Shown piece after piece: positions 35,805 to 45,502 of a stretch of 64,000 nucleotides of DNA. Within the stretch, counting starts at the first letter, position 1. Each line of letters starts with the position of its first letter. Under the pieces are notes generated by a model. The model ran no database searches. It worked only from the letters and a program-made list of their open reading frames with translations, and was not told the origin of the DNA. This stretch comes from Kordiimonadaceae bacterium. GTDB lineage: Bacteria; Pseudomonadota; Alphaproteobacteria; Sphingomonadales; Kordiimonadaceae. Made by a program: the position numbers and the translations under genes. Where the stretch lies: NCBI GenBank assembly GCA_017640725.1, contig JAEPQB010000004.1, forward strand, positions 62,001 through 126,000. Reading direction: 5' to 3'.

Positions 35805-37478
35805 ATGGGTCAGGTGCCTCTCGACAGTGAAAATCAGGATAGGGGTCAGGAGTCTCTGCTCGACTGGTTGCCGGCGTTTGAAGCGATCGCGCCATCCTTT
35901 GTTGAGCTTGATGGCCAAGACCAGGTTGTCCGTACGCGCGGCGACTGCGCAAATCTGCTGGGCCGCGCGGATAGTGACCTGATTGGGACCAGCTTTACAG
36001 GCATGCTTCACGAGCGGGATAGACCACTTTGGCAACTTGTCAGAGACCGTTTAAAACGTGCAACTAACCTACCACCTTTTCCCATTAGAATTGTCTTGCC
36101 TGATGGCAAAATTGGCGCGGTGGACATTACAGCAGCACGGGTGAATGGTACGAAAAAAGGCATGGTCCAGCTTGCAGTCGCCCGCTACCACGGTCAATTG
36201 TCGTTGGAGCCCGCAAAGCGCCCACCTTCCAGCCGTGCGCGTGAATTTAAGAAAGAAGACTTTACAGTTCTCGCAGAAAGGCTCGCGCAGTATGCCGAGA
36301 AGAAAAACGAAAACCCTGCTGTTACGCTGATGCGTCTCGCTGGTGTTTCGGGAACAGAGGGCCAAGCTCAGCCCTCAGGTTCTGAAGGGCTTTGGGCTGC
36401 GCACAAACTCTTGACCGATGCAGCTTCCGAACAAGCCGCGAAGCTGGCGGCGGAGACCACACGAAAAGGCCATGAGGACCGGGAAAAATCAGAAGAAAAG
36501 GCAGCTTCCGTCGCACAAGACGGCAAAGAAATGAAGGCTGCTGTTAGAAGCGCCTACCAAGCAAGTAGTGACACGAATTATGTCACGGTCGCTGGGGAAG
36601 ACGGTATCTCTGAAGCTGAAGCCGTTAAAGCAGCAGTTTATGCGATGAAACAAGCCGCTAACTCAGAGCGGGCTGTGACAATGAAAGCCCTTACAGGCGG
36701 GTATGAGCGTCGCTTGGAGAAGGTTCGCAACCAGTTGCGGGTCTTCAAAAAGATTGTTGTGCAAGAGAAGTTTGATGTGGCTCTGCAACCGATCATGGAT
36801 CTGAAAACCGGGGAAGTACATCACTTCGAGGCGTTGGCGCGCTTTGACAAAGACTTCTACTCGGGCTCCCCGTTCGAATTTATGTGTTTTGCCGAAGACG
36901 TTGGTGTCATTCACGAGTTTGATTTGGCAATGACACTGAAGGTTGTTTCACTGCTAAAGCGCATCAGGCGCATCGGTTTCGACACCAATATCGCGGTGAA
37001 TATCTCGGGACGGTCTATTCAATCTCAGGCGTTCTTGCGCCACTTCTTCCGCATCCTTGAGGACTGTGCCGATGTGCGGGCGCAGCTAAGCTTTGAGCTG
37101 ACTGAGTCCAGCCAGATCGATGATCTAGAGACAACAAACCGTGTTCTTTCGCGTATTCGGGACTTTGGCCACAAAGTGGCGCTGGATGACTTTGGCGCGG
37201 GTGCAGCGGGGCTGCAATATTTGCGGGTCCTGAAAGTGGATTATGTGAAAATAGACGGCATCTATGTTCGCAAGGCACTCGAAGACAAAGACAACCGGGC
37301 GTTTTTGCGCTCCATTGCGCAGTTGTGTGACGGCCTCGGTATTCAAACAATCGGCGAATGCATAGAAGTTAACGAGCAAGAACAATTCCTGTCATCTATC
37401 GGCATCGGATACGGGCAGGGCTGGTTGTACGGCAAACCCATGCCGGTTGACGAAGCCCTTACTACCTTCCTGAGCTAA
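35805..37478 (+). CDS. PAS-like / EAL domain c-di-GMP phosphodiesterase
   Basis: A 557-residue cytosolic protein. Residues about 25-130 resemble a PAS sensor (PSFVELDGQDQVVRTRGDCANLLGRADSDLIGTSF); 130-320 is a charged, coiled-coil-like linker; 325-557 is an EAL domain. EAL is at residues 342-344 (HFEALARF), with NISGRSI, ELTES, LDDFGAG, KIDGIYV and GECIE, so metal and base residues look complete and c-di-GMP hydrolysis is expected. It stands just ahead of flgK-flgL, which fits control of the swim-to-settle switch. Confidence 0.88.
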   Translation: MGQVPLDSENQDRGQESLLDWLPAFEAIAPSFVELDGQDQVVRTRGDCANLLGRADSDLIGTSFTGMLHERDRPLWQLVRDRLKRATNLPPFPIRIVLPDGKIGAVDITAARVNGTKKGMVQLAVARYHGQLSLEPAKRPPSSRAREFKKEDFTVLAERLAQYAEKKNENPAVTLMRLAGVSGTEGQAQPSGSEGLWAAHKLLTDAASEQAAKLAAETTRKGHEDREKSEEKAASVAQDGKEMKAAVRSAYQASSDTNYVTVAGEDGISEAEAVKAAVYAMKQAANSERAVTMKALTGGYERRLEKVRNQLRVFKKIVVQEKFDVALQPIMDLKTGEVHHFEALARFDKDFYSGSPFEFMCFAEDVGVIHEFDLAMTLKVVSLLKRIRRIGFDTNIAVNISGRSIQSQAFLRHFFRILEDCADVRAQLSFELTESSQIDDLETTNRVLSRIRDFGHKVALDDFGAGAAGLQYLRVLKVDYVKIDGIYVRKALEDKDNRAFLRSIAQLCDGLGIQTIGECIEVNEQEQFLSSIGIGYGQGWLYGKPMPVDEALTTFLS

Positions 37479-37514
37479 CTTCCTTACAACCTGATACCTC
37501 AGAACATGCTGTGA

Positions 37515-37531
37515 TTGGCATGCCCTTTGCT
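37515..37531 (+). promoter_or_regulatory. Sigma-54 promoter of flgK-flgL
   Basis: TTGGCATGCCCTTTGCT holds GG and GC 10 bases apart, as in the -24/-12 consensus TGGCACG-N4-TTGC. It lies about 200 bases ahead of flgK. In Caulobacter the hook-associated protein genes are also sigma-54 dependent (established). The rest of 37479-37746 holds no gene. Confidence 0.65.
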
Positions 37532-37746
37532 TATTTTGCTGTGAATTATTGCGCACCAAGCGCGTAAAACAGTTGGATGGCAGATGCAAAAGTCGGCAAA
37601 CGTATTGGAAATAAAGGAAAAATCCATTTTTGTCAGCGCCCGCAGTCTTTACCGCGGACAAAAATTCATTGCGTCAAAATTGCCGTCGGATTTTGCTGAA
37701 CCTGCACATGCTGCCGGGCTGAAGCCCGACATGGGGGAGGGTGTTT

Positions 37747-39861
37747 ATGTCGCTAAATAACATCATATCAACCTCTCTAACCGGACTGTTTACAAACCAG
37801 GCGGCTATTCGTGTTACGTCAAACAACATCGCAAACGTCAACACGGAAAACTATGCTCGTGTGCGTGTTAATCAGGCAGCGAATGTTGTGCAGGGCACAA
37901 GCGCTGGTGTGGTTATCGGTTCAATTGATCGGGTCGTTGATGAATTCCTTGAGACGGCGCTAAGAACCTCGATTTCCAATACCGAAGAATTTTCCGCGCA
38001 AAGCGAATTTCATGACCGCTTTCAGGGTATTTTGGGTGATCCCGCTTCTGACAGTTCTTTGTCTGCAAGGCTTGATCAATTCTTTAGCTCCATCGCTGAC
38101 CTGACGCTGAACCCAGCTGATGTGCTGCGTCGACAGCAGACCATCAACGAGTTGCAGAGTTTCCTGGATCAAGTGAATGAAATCCAGACGCAGATCCAAA
38201 ACCTGCGGTCAGAAGCCAGCCAGCAAATGGCTGAAACTGTTCAGTCCATTAACGAAGAACTTCAGCGGATCAACTCGCTGAACCCTCTACTGGTGCGCCA
38301 GCAAGCGCTTGGCGAGGAAGCGGGTGGTCTAGAAGGCCAGTTGGCCGACAGCCTGGCAAATTTAAGCGAACTGATTGATATCCGTGTCAGCCGGTCCGAT
38401 ACCGGGCAAGTCACGGTTACAACACAATCGGGGTACCCACTGGTGGACAGTTCGCTGTCGCAGCTTTCTTACAATGCACCAGGTATTGTGTCTTCTGGCA
38501 CGTTCTTCCCGCCAATAACCATTTCGCGTGTGAACGATGAAACCCTCGAGTCCATCTCTACAGACGTTGATTTGACACCAAACATTCGTTCTGGTCGATT
38601 GGCGGGGCTTTCCGAAATGCGCGATGGCCAGTTGGTTGACCTGTCGGTGTCTATCGGCGAGCTGGCCGCGCGGATTGCAGACGAATTTAACGCTATCCAA
38701 AATCAGTTTGTTGCGGTGCCACCATCCAATTCCATGACGGGCCAGCCAACATTTGTTGATGGCGCGCACGCCACTAATTTCACGGGTGTTGTGAATTTTG
38801 CTGTTGTGGACGATTCCAACCAATTGGTAGCAAGCACTAGCGTTGACTTTGACGGCGCGCCCCCAGCTGATTTTGATGCGCTGGTTACCCAAGTGAATAC
38901 AGCGTTGGGCGGCGCTGGCACCTTGGCTCTGACGGATGGTGTCATGAGCTTCACTGCTACCAACTCTACACACGGCGTTGTCATATATGACGACGAAACA
39001 ACCCCGAGCGACAGAGCAGGGCGTGGTTTCAGCCATTTCTTTGGCATGAACAACCTTGTCGAAGCCGATCAGCCGGGCATTTATGAAACTGGCCTGGCCG
39101 GCACTGAAGACCATAACTTGAATGTCGGCGGTGCCATGAGCTTTCAGGTGGTCAACAGCAGTGGCAGTGAAATTGATACCGTAACGGTAAACACCACGGG
39201 CACCACGTACGCTGATATGATCACTGAGCTGAACAATGCAGCAGGACTGGGCGCCTACTTTACTTTCACATTGGATAGTGACGGCCAACTCAACATTACA
39301 GAAAACTCGGGCTATGAAGGCGCAAAGATCAAGATCCAGTCTGACACGACTGAAGCTGGAAACACGGGTTTGAGCTTCACGCGCATTTTTGGTATCGGCG
39401 AGACGTTCAGGGCAGACGCAGCAGCGGATGTTCAGGTGCGCAGTGACATCCTGATTGATCCGAATTTGCTTGCACTGGGATCTTTTGATGCGACCGCGAC
39501 CGTGGGCCAAGTGGCACTGACTTCTGGTGATCAGCGCGGTGCACTTGCGCTGCAGAACCTGGAGACGTCGCTGGTCGCGTTCGAGAGTGCGGGTGAGCTT
39601 CGCGGCGGCAATGTGACACTTTCCCAGTATGTGGGGCGGTTTTTAGGTAACGCCGGCTTGATGGCCCAGAGGGCCCAGAATTTTGAAGAAGACAATGCGG
39701 CCCTTCAGCAGGAAGTGTTCCAGAGAAATGCTGATGTCTCCGGTGTGAATATGGATGAAGAGTTGTCCAATCTAGTTGTTTATCAGAATGCCTACAATGC
39801 GGCGGCACGAGTTTTGTCCAGTGTGCAGGAGCTTTACGACACGCTCCTGAGCGCTGTGTAA
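37747..39861 (+). CDS. flgK: Flagellar hook-associated protein 1 (FlgK)
   Basis: A 704-residue protein from the ATG at 37747, with GGAGGG 5 bases upstream (the GTG at 37741 is an alternative). The N terminus ISTSLTGLFTNQAAIRVTSNNIANVNTENYARVRV is the rod/hook axial-family start, and the C-terminal FQRNADVSGVNMDEELSNLVVYQNAYNAAARVLSSVQELYDTLL is the matching D0 helix. It forms the first hook-filament junction ring, exported by the flagellar type III system. The middle is variable. flgL follows by 11 bases. Confidence 0.96.
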   Translation: MSLNNIISTSLTGLFTNQAAIRVTSNNIANVNTENYARVRVNQAANVVQGTSAGVVIGSIDRVVDEFLETALRTSISNTEEFSAQSEFHDRFQGILGDPASDSSLSARLDQFFSSIADLTLNPADVLRRQQTINELQSFLDQVNEIQTQIQNLRSEASQQMAETVQSINEELQRINSLNPLLVRQQALGEEAGGLEGQLADSLANLSELIDIRVSRSDTGQVTVTTQSGYPLVDSSLSQLSYNAPGIVSSGTFFPPITISRVNDETLESISTDVDLTPNIRSGRLAGLSEMRDGQLVDLSVSIGELAARIADEFNAIQNQFVAVPPSNSMTGQPTFVDGAHATNFTGVVNFAVVDDSNQLVASTSVDFDGAPPADFDALVTQVNTALGGAGTLALTDGVMSFTATNSTHGVVIYDDETTPSDRAGRGFSHFFGMNNLVEADQPGIYETGLAGTEDHNLNVGGAMSFQVVNSSGSEIDTVTVNTTGTTYADMITELNNAAGLGAYFTFTLDSDGQLNITENSGYEGAKIKIQSDTTEAGNTGLSFTRIFGIGETFRADAAADVQVRSDILIDPNLLALGSFDATATVGQVALTSGDQRGALALQNLETSLVAFESAGELRGGNVTLSQYVGRFLGNAGLMAQRAQNFEEDNAALQQEVFQRNADVSGVNMDEELSNLVVYQNAYNAAARVLSSVQELYDTLLSAV

Positions 39862-39872
39862 GGAGCGGTTGA

Positions 39873-40793
39873 ATGGTTGATAGAGTTTCCAGTTTTGGTC
39901 AGCAACAGTTGCTGGTGCGGAGCATTTTCGATAACCAGAGCGCCTTGTTTGAAAGCCAGAGGCAGGTTTCCACAGGCAAAAAGGCGGACGACTTCCAGGG
40001 TCTGGCCGGTGAAACCGGTACAATTTTGGGTGCGCGGTCCTTTAAGTCACGCATTGAAACATATCAGCAAACCATCGATACCATCCGCGGCAAACTGGAC
40101 GCCAACGACGTGCAAATCGGCGGTGTTCTTGATGGTATGGAAGACCTGAAAGAGAGCGTTCAAACTGTGTTGGCCAACGGCAATGCACAGGGTTTCGAAG
40201 AATTGTTGGAGCAAACCTTCCGCTTTACGGTGAACTCTCTGAATACTAACTTCGATGGAACCTATCTGTTTTCGGGCGCGGAAACCGGCACTCAGCCTGT
40301 GAATGTGAGCACACTTGCGGAACTGTCGGCGACAGCCACAACGGCTGACGCATTTGATAACGCTGCCATTGCATTTGAAGCGCGGATCGCGGACGGCGTG
40401 AACCTAGAATTCGGGCTGCTTGCCAGTGATCTGGCCACCGACGTTTTTGACGAGTTGCGGTCATTGTATGATCAGCATCAGCTCACGCCGTTTGACGGTG
40501 AAATTGACCAGGCGCAGTTTACATTCCTGCAAAACTCCCTGCAAACGCTCACCACAGCGATTGACGGACTGCGTCGCGACCATGTGTCAAACGGCCTGTC
40601 CTTTGAGCGGTTGGAGGTGATTGATCAGCAGCATACTGACTCAGTTGTTTTCCTTGAGACATTTATTGCAGACCTTGAGGATGTGAATATTGCGGAAGCT
40701 GTTACACGCCTGAATAATAATCAGGTTGCGCTTGAAGCGTCATATCAGGCCATCACCTCGCTGAACCAGTTAAGCTTGCTGCAGTTCCTCTAA
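39873..40793 (+). CDS. flgL: Flagellar hook-associated protein 3 (FlgL)
   Basis: A 306-residue flagellin-like protein with TAAGGAG ahead of the ATG. N-terminal flagellin helix: SSFGQQQLLVRSIFDNQSALFESQRQVSTGKKADDFQGLAGETG; C-terminal partner helix: VNIAEAVTRLNNNQVALEASYQAITSLNQLSLLQFL. It makes the second hook-filament ring above FlgK and is co-transcribed with it. No flagellin gene is in the window. Confidence 0.95.
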   Translation: MVDRVSSFGQQQLLVRSIFDNQSALFESQRQVSTGKKADDFQGLAGETGTILGARSFKSRIETYQQTIDTIRGKLDANDVQIGGVLDGMEDLKESVQTVLANGNAQGFEELLEQTFRFTVNSLNTNFDGTYLFSGAETGTQPVNVSTLAELSATATTADAFDNAAIAFEARIADGVNLEFGLLASDLATDVFDELRSLYDQHQLTPFDGEIDQAQFTFLQNSLQTLTTAIDGLRRDHVSNGLSFERLEVIDQQHTDSVVFLETFIADLEDVNIAEAVTRLNNNQVALEASYQAITSLNQLSLLQFL

Positions 40794-40926
40794 AAGCGGG
40801 CAAGGGCAACAACTTATTTTTGCCAAGACAAATCCATTGCTTTTGTTCTCTCGTTAACTAGAGTGGCGGGACCAAATCTTGCGTGTGCAGGATTGTGCCA
40901 GTGCCCAATTGGGGAACCAGCAGTTC

Positions 40927-41427
40927 ATGACAATCTCAGCAGAAGATTTCAAGCAAGGTATGCGCCGTCTGGGCGGCGCTGTTAACATTGTTACAGCAGC
41001 CAATGAGGGTGTCTGGGCGGGTTTGACTGCAACAGCCGTAACGTCGCTGTCTGCGGAGCCGCCACGTTTGCTTGCATGTGTAAACCGGCAGGGGGCTACA
41101 TACGATACCATCTCCCGCGGGCGCAAGCTGGCCGTCAATGTGCTGGGTGTGCACCACAAAGACTTGGCGATGCGGTTTGCTGGTATGAACGGAGAACCCG
41201 AGGATGAACGCTTTGACGGGGGTGACTGGTCGGCAGACACAGGCTGCGCACCGGTTTTGAAAGATGCGCTCGTCAGTTTTGCCTGTGATGTTGAGAACAT
41301 CATGGATGTGGGTAGTCATGGCATCGTGATTGGCAGCATTCGCTCTATCAATGTAGCTAGCGGCAATCCAATAACGCCGCTTTGTTATGTTGATGGCAGT
41401 TGGGCGCAATTAACCGAACTGTTGTGA
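40927..41427 (+). CDS. Flavin reductase family protein
   Basis: A 166-residue FMN-binding split-barrel protein from the ATG at 40927 (GGGGAAC upstream; a TTG at 40879 would add 16 residues). The pattern MRRLGGAVNIVTA, GLTATAVTSLSAEPPRLLACVNRQGATYDTI, LAVNVLG and GSHGIVIGSI matches the HpaC/NtaB-type reductases that supply reduced flavin to a two-component monooxygenase. No monooxygenase gene is adjacent, so its partner is unknown. It stands alone on the plus strand after flgL. Confidence 0.88.
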   Translation: MTISAEDFKQGMRRLGGAVNIVTAANEGVWAGLTATAVTSLSAEPPRLLACVNRQGATYDTISRGRKLAVNVLGVHHKDLAMRFAGMNGEPEDERFDGGDWSADTGCAPVLKDALVSFACDVENIMDVGSHGIVIGSIRSINVASGNPITPLCYVDGSWAQLTELL

Positions 41428-41504
41428 TTTGTGCTTTTTGCCACTGGTTGAACAATTCCAATCAGGCTTATGGTTAATTTTTTCTAAAAAAAATCTATCA
41501 AGGC

Positions 41505-41666
41505 GAATCGCAACATATAGACTCTGCGAATCATTCCGATTCGATATCTAGTGTTTTTTCAGTGGTTTACACAACTTTAGAGGAATCGAAAATTCCTCTA
41601 AATTGCTAAGGTGTTGATTCCCATTCCTGAATCTGTATTCTTTAGGTTGCGAAGGGCGAGTGAATC
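41505..41666. promoter_or_regulatory. Cluster of seven GANTC (CcrM-type) sites
   Basis: GANTC occurs at 41505, 41528, 41538, 41583, 41616, 41629 and 41662, seven times in 162 bases, against fewer than one by chance. GANTC is the target of CcrM, the cell-cycle DNA methylase of Alphaproteobacteria (established). The cluster fills most of the 297-base gap ahead of the DUF2336 gene; arms CGAATC and GATTCG form an inverted pair at 41527-41543. No reading frame worth calling is in the gap. Confidence 0.6.
41576..41602. other. Perfect 11-base stem hairpin in the DUF2336 leader
   Basis: Arms TTTAGAGGAAT and ATTCCTCTAAA around loop CGAAA. No T-run follows, so it is not a normal terminator. It contains one of the GANTC sites in the arm/loop and may be an operator or a leader structure. 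Confidence 0.5.
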
Positions 41667-41724
41667 CGCATCCAACCCGCCGTACAGAACGTAAACGGGA
41701 TGATGCGACGCTGGGAGGCAACAA

Positions 41725-42843
41725 GTGGTCAGCAAAGAGCTACAAGAGCTATTGCTGTTGGCAAAAGACAAATCGGGCGAGGCGCGTGCGCGTCTGGTCG
41801 AGAATATTACCGATCTGTTTTTGACCGATGACGGCCGCCTTAGCGAGCACGAACGTGCCCTGATGTCCGATATTTTGGGCAAACTTGTTTCGCAAGTTGA
41901 AGCCGATATCAAAAAAGAGCTTTCACAAGCCCTGTCTCAAAATGGATTTGATGCACCGGACATTGTGAAGCAGCTCGCGAACGACGAGGCCGAGATCGCG
42001 CGGCCACTTCTGGAAAGAAGCAATCTGCTCAAGGATCCAGACCTCATTGAAATTATCCGCATGCGCACCGATGAGCACCGTATGGCAATTGCTATGCGTG
42101 AAGAAGTGTCAGAAAGCGTGTCAAACGCGCTTGTTGAGTTCGGCAACGAGGATGTAATCGAATCCCTGCTTAACAACCACGACGCCACCGTCAGCAAGCG
42201 TGCGATGGAGTATCTGGTGGCAGAATCTCGCCGGGTCGATCGCTTCCAGGAGCCACTTTTGCGCCGCGCCGACCTGCCAGGGGATCTGGCATATCGCATG
42301 TATTGGTGGGTTTCGGCGGCGCTTAGAAAACAAATACTCAATAGTTATGAAGTTGATCCAGTAGTGTTCGAGCGCGCGGTGCGCCGCGCTGCTAGCGCTG
42401 CGATGGTTGACCAGGACACTGAGCAAAGCTCTTACGTGAAAGCTCAGCAGCTTGTGCGTCGCTTGGCTGAAAGCGGGGAGCTGACGGTGCAGTTTCTTTT
42501 GAATGCCCTGCGTCAGCAGCGCGTTGCCGTGTTTGTTGCCGGTATGGGCGAGCTTGGCGGCGTGAACTTTAGAACCGCCTGGCGCATTTTCTCAGATAAG
42601 GGCGGCGAAAGCTTCGCCATCCTCGCTAAAGCTGTAGGCGTAGAGAGGGCGCAGTTTACCAGTATTTACCTGCTGGTGGTGCAGGCCCGCGAAGGCGGCT
42701 CGCCAAAGTCACCAGGCGTCATCAAAGAAATTTTAGAATTGTTCGACGCAACATCAGAATCAAATGCTCGCGGCGCGCTCCAGGTTTGGCAGCGGGATAG
42801 CGCCTATCAAGAAGCAATCGAAGAGTTGGACAAAGTTGGATAA
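41725..42843 (+). CDS. DUF2336 family protein
   Basis: A 372-residue, mainly alpha-helical protein starting at GTG with GGGAGG upstream. Matches DUF2336 (PF10098), an alphaproteobacterial family of helical repeats: LLAKDKSGEARARLVENITDLF, LSEHERALMSDILGKLVSQVEADIKKELS, a central ARPLLERSNLLKDPDLIEIIR and a C-terminal RQQRVAVFVAGMGELGGV. No enzyme motif. It is followed after 42 bases by a soluble histidine kinase gene, so it is likely part of that signalling unit, and its leader carries the GANTC cluster. Function unproven. Confidence 0.82.
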   Translation: MVSKELQELLLLAKDKSGEARARLVENITDLFLTDDGRLSEHERALMSDILGKLVSQVEADIKKELSQALSQNGFDAPDIVKQLANDEAEIARPLLERSNLLKDPDLIEIIRMRTDEHRMAIAMREEVSESVSNALVEFGNEDVIESLLNNHDATVSKRAMEYLVAESRRVDRFQEPLLRRADLPGDLAYRMYWWVSAALRKQILNSYEVDPVVFERAVRRAASAAMVDQDTEQSSYVKAQQLVRRLAESGELTVQFLLNALRQQRVAVFVAGMGELGGVNFRTAWRIFSDKGGESFAILAKAVGVERAQFTSIYLLVVQAREGGSPKSPGVIKEILELFDATSESNARGALQVWQRDSAYQEAIEELDKVG

Positions 42844-42885
42844 GGGGTTGCCGCAGAGAAGGGCGGCAATATCGGGAGAAAAACT

Positions 42886-44586
42886 ATGGCAAAACGTCCG
42901 GTAGAAGATAGGAAGGTTGTGGACCTTTCTGTTCGTCGCCAACGACCGGGGGGCGGTCAGGACGCTTTTGGTGCATCAATCGAGCGTGGCGCAGATCACG
43001 CAGCACCAGCAAACGAGCAGATATTGGGCTTGCTTTCCAATATCTTGTTTGACGAGTCATTGCCGTTTTATGTGGCTGCTCTTGACGGCACCGTCATGCA
43101 CACCAATGGCCACTATGACAAACTTGACCTGTCGCTCGGGGAGCACACGTTGGCACCGGGAGCGGCTGACTGTGTGGGCAAGTTCCGCGTGCCATCGCTC
43201 AAGCCAGTTATCGATGATGTACTGGCAAGCGATACAACAGTGCGCGCAGAAGAAATCGTGGTTATCAGCAACCGCGACCGGGTTTTCCTCGGGCGCCACA
43301 TTCCAGTACGTAATGAGCGCAAGGAAATTATCGCGGTTGCAGGCACATATGAAGACGTGACAATGCAAATCCGCGGGATTGAGGAAGCCAACAAGACGCA
43401 GGCTCAATTCCAGGATTTCGCACGCGCCAGCTCCGACTGGTTCTTCGAATGCGACGCCGATCTTCGTGTGTCTTCCCTGTCAGACAGGTTCACAGCCATC
43501 GTTGGCCAGCCAGCCTCCTTGTTCATTGGGTCTCGTTTCGAACAATTCGGTCGGTTTGATAACAATATGGAAGGTCGTTTTGACGGCACGCGCGCCATGA
43601 AAGCGCGCAAGCCTTTCCGCGAACAGCTTTTCATCGTGTCCGAGCCAAGTGGTTCTGAACTCAAGTTCCACCTCTCCGGCGTACCTGTTTTTGACCGTAA
43701 AACCGGCAACTTCGAAGGTTTCCGCGGCGTCGGCATGGATGTCACGAGCCTTTACGCTCAGGCTGAAGAGCGTGAAAACGCCAAAGAAAATCTGGAATCG
43801 CTGTTTGCAGAGCTGACCCGCAAAAATATTGCGCTCGATGTAGCGACAGAGCAAGCCACCAGCGCGCTGCGCGCCAAAAACGAATTTTTGGCTGCCATGA
43901 GCCACGAACTCCGCACGCCGTTGAACGCCATCATTGGTTTCGCTGAGGCCTTTACCCAGGAAACATTTGGCAACCTAGATGCGGCTTATATTGAGTATTC
44001 ACGTGACATCCGCGCGTCTGGTCAGCACCTGCTGGGCCTGATCAACGATATTCTTGATGTTGCGGTTATCGAGGGTGGTGGTCTGTCTCTGCAGCTGGAT
44101 GATGTTGGCGTTCAGGACCTGATCAGCAAGGCTGTTCACATGAACCTGGAGGCTGCCACTTCCAAAGGTCTTAAAACTTCCTGCCTTGATATTCGTAGTA
44201 ATCTCAGTGTGTTAGCAGACGAACGCCGCGCTACACAGATATTGGTCAACCTGCTTTCAAACGCTGTGAAATTCACCCCGGAAGGCGGCGAAGTCGGTAT
44301 TGAACTGGCTAAGCAAAGTGACATGCTCGCGATCACCGTATGGGACACCGGTATTGGAATTTCCGCCGAGCAGCAGGCACAGGTCTTCGAAAAATTTCAT
44401 CAGGTGACCGAACACATTTATTCGCGAACGCAAGAAGGCACGGGCCTTGGACTGCACATCTCCCGCGAGCTCGCACGTATGATGGATGGTGAGCTATCGG
44501 TCGAAAGCGAAGAAGGCAAAGGAAGCCGCTTTACCGTCACGTTACCCATCAGTGATGGCAAGGATTTGGACAGCAATTACATCTAA
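42886..44586 (+). CDS. Cytosolic PAS sensor histidine kinase
   Basis: A 566-residue protein with no membrane segment. Two PAS-like regions (about residues 50-165 and 175-300) precede a HisKA domain with phospho-acceptor His340 in AAMSHELRTPLNAIIGFAEAF, then an HATPase: LVNLLSNAVKFTPEGGEV (N box), VWDTGIGIS (G1) and GTGLGLHISRELARMMDGELSVESEEGKGS (G2). All catalytic motifs are complete. The layout (soluble PAS-kinase, alphaproteobacterial HELRTPLNAIIGF box) resembles DivJ/PleC-type cell-cycle kinases, but a direct relation is not shown. No response regulator is adjacent. Pairs with the DUF2336 gene. Confidence 0.9.
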   Translation: MAKRPVEDRKVVDLSVRRQRPGGGQDAFGASIERGADHAAPANEQILGLLSNILFDESLPFYVAALDGTVMHTNGHYDKLDLSLGEHTLAPGAADCVGKFRVPSLKPVIDDVLASDTTVRAEEIVVISNRDRVFLGRHIPVRNERKEIIAVAGTYEDVTMQIRGIEEANKTQAQFQDFARASSDWFFECDADLRVSSLSDRFTAIVGQPASLFIGSRFEQFGRFDNNMEGRFDGTRAMKARKPFREQLFIVSEPSGSELKFHLSGVPVFDRKTGNFEGFRGVGMDVTSLYAQAEERENAKENLESLFAELTRKNIALDVATEQATSALRAKNEFLAAMSHELRTPLNAIIGFAEAFTQETFGNLDAAYIEYSRDIRASGQHLLGLINDILDVAVIEGGGLSLQLDDVGVQDLISKAVHMNLEAATSKGLKTSCLDIRSNLSVLADERRATQILVNLLSNAVKFTPEGGEVGIELAKQSDMLAITVWDTGIGISAEQQAQVFEKFHQVTEHIYSRTQEGTGLGLHISRELARMMDGELSVESEEGKGSRFTVTLPISDGKDLDSNYI

Positions 44587-44612
44587 TAAAAAATCCCGAT
44601 TAGGGACGGGGT

Positions 44613-44656
44613 GTGGGCCTCTATCGGTGAAAAGCCGGTGGGGGCCCACTCATTTT
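44613..44656 (+). terminator. Rho-independent terminator after histidine kinase
   Basis: Outer stem GTGGGCC / GGCCCAC with an inner ATCGG / CCGGT pairing, followed by TCATTTTT. It lies between the kinase and the convergent NAD kinase gene. Confidence 0.7.
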
Positions 44657-44662
44657 TGGGCT

Positions 44663-45421
44663 CTAGTGAACAAATTGCTCGGAGAAAATACGCTCAGCCA
44701 GTGAGTGTTCTGGGTCAAACATAACCGTCAGTTGCCGGTCCCGTGCTTCTTCAATCAAAACATGCCGTACATCCCGCACTTCATGCATGTCAGCAACAGC
44801 AGAAACTGGCCGTTTTTGAGGCTGGCTGATGGTAAGTTCAACGGTCACATCATGTGGCAATAGCGCACCGCGCCATCTGCGGGGCCGGAAAGCGGAAAGC
44901 GGTGTTAGTGCCATCAAGTTGGCACCCAGCGGGATAATGGGTCCATGGGCCGAAAGGTTATAAGCGGTGCTGCCAGCGGGTGTCGCAACCAGCACGCCGT
45001 CACCAACAAGTTCAGGGATGCGGACCTTGCCATCCACTGTCACGCGCAGCCGTGCGGCCTGGCGTGTTTCACGCAGCAGCGAGACTTCGTTAATCGCCAA
45101 ATGCTCAACAACTTCGCCGTCGCAGCGTGTCGCCCGCATGCGCAAAGGGTGCAGACTATAAGAAGAGGCCTGCGCGATACGATCCTGCAAGTCATCGGCA
45201 GAATACTCATTCATCAGGAAGCCGACAGTGCCTTTATTCATACCAAATATGGGTTTGCCAAAGTCCATATAGGCGTGCAGGGTCTGCAGCATAAAACCAT
45301 CGCCACCAAGGGCGACAATCACGTCTGCTTCGCGAACATCTACGGATTTCACTTTATTTTTCAGTGATTTGGCGGCCTTGCCAGCGTCGCCGAACTCACT
45401 TGCAATAATTGCTAACTTCAT
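44663..45421 (-). CDS. nadK: NAD kinase
   Basis: A 252-residue ATP-NAD kinase from the ATG at 45421, which begins [11 protein letters not shown]; a start at 45445 would add eight residues outside the family pattern. [12 protein letters not shown] is the GGDG substrate motif, followed by [25 protein letters not shown] and [21 protein letters not shown]. It phosphorylates NAD to NADP. Short alphaproteobacterial form. Stands alone between convergent and same-strand genes. Confidence 0.94.
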   Translation of the reverse strand: MKLAIIASEFGDAGKAAKSLKNKVKSVDVREADVIVALGGDGFMLQTLHAYMDFGKPIFGMNKGTVGFLMNEYSADDLQDRIAQASSYSLHPLRMRATRCDGEVVEHLAINEVSLLRETRQAARLRVTVDGKVRIPELVGDGVLVATPAGSTAYNLSAHGPIIPLGANLMALTPLSAFRPRRWRGALLPHDVTVELTISQPQKRPVSAVADMHEVRDVRHVLIEEARDRQLTVMFDPEHSLAERIFSEQFVH

Positions 45422-45502
45422 AAAATAATCGCACTCCCGAGGCACGCAGTATAGCTATTACCGCAATCCATGCGAGCGCAAATTTACCTTCAATTTTATG
45501 GT

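Noticed and set aside
38362-39510. 382-codon minus-strand frame
   Set aside because: Lies wholly antisense to flgK, with basic, motif-free text; a shadow.
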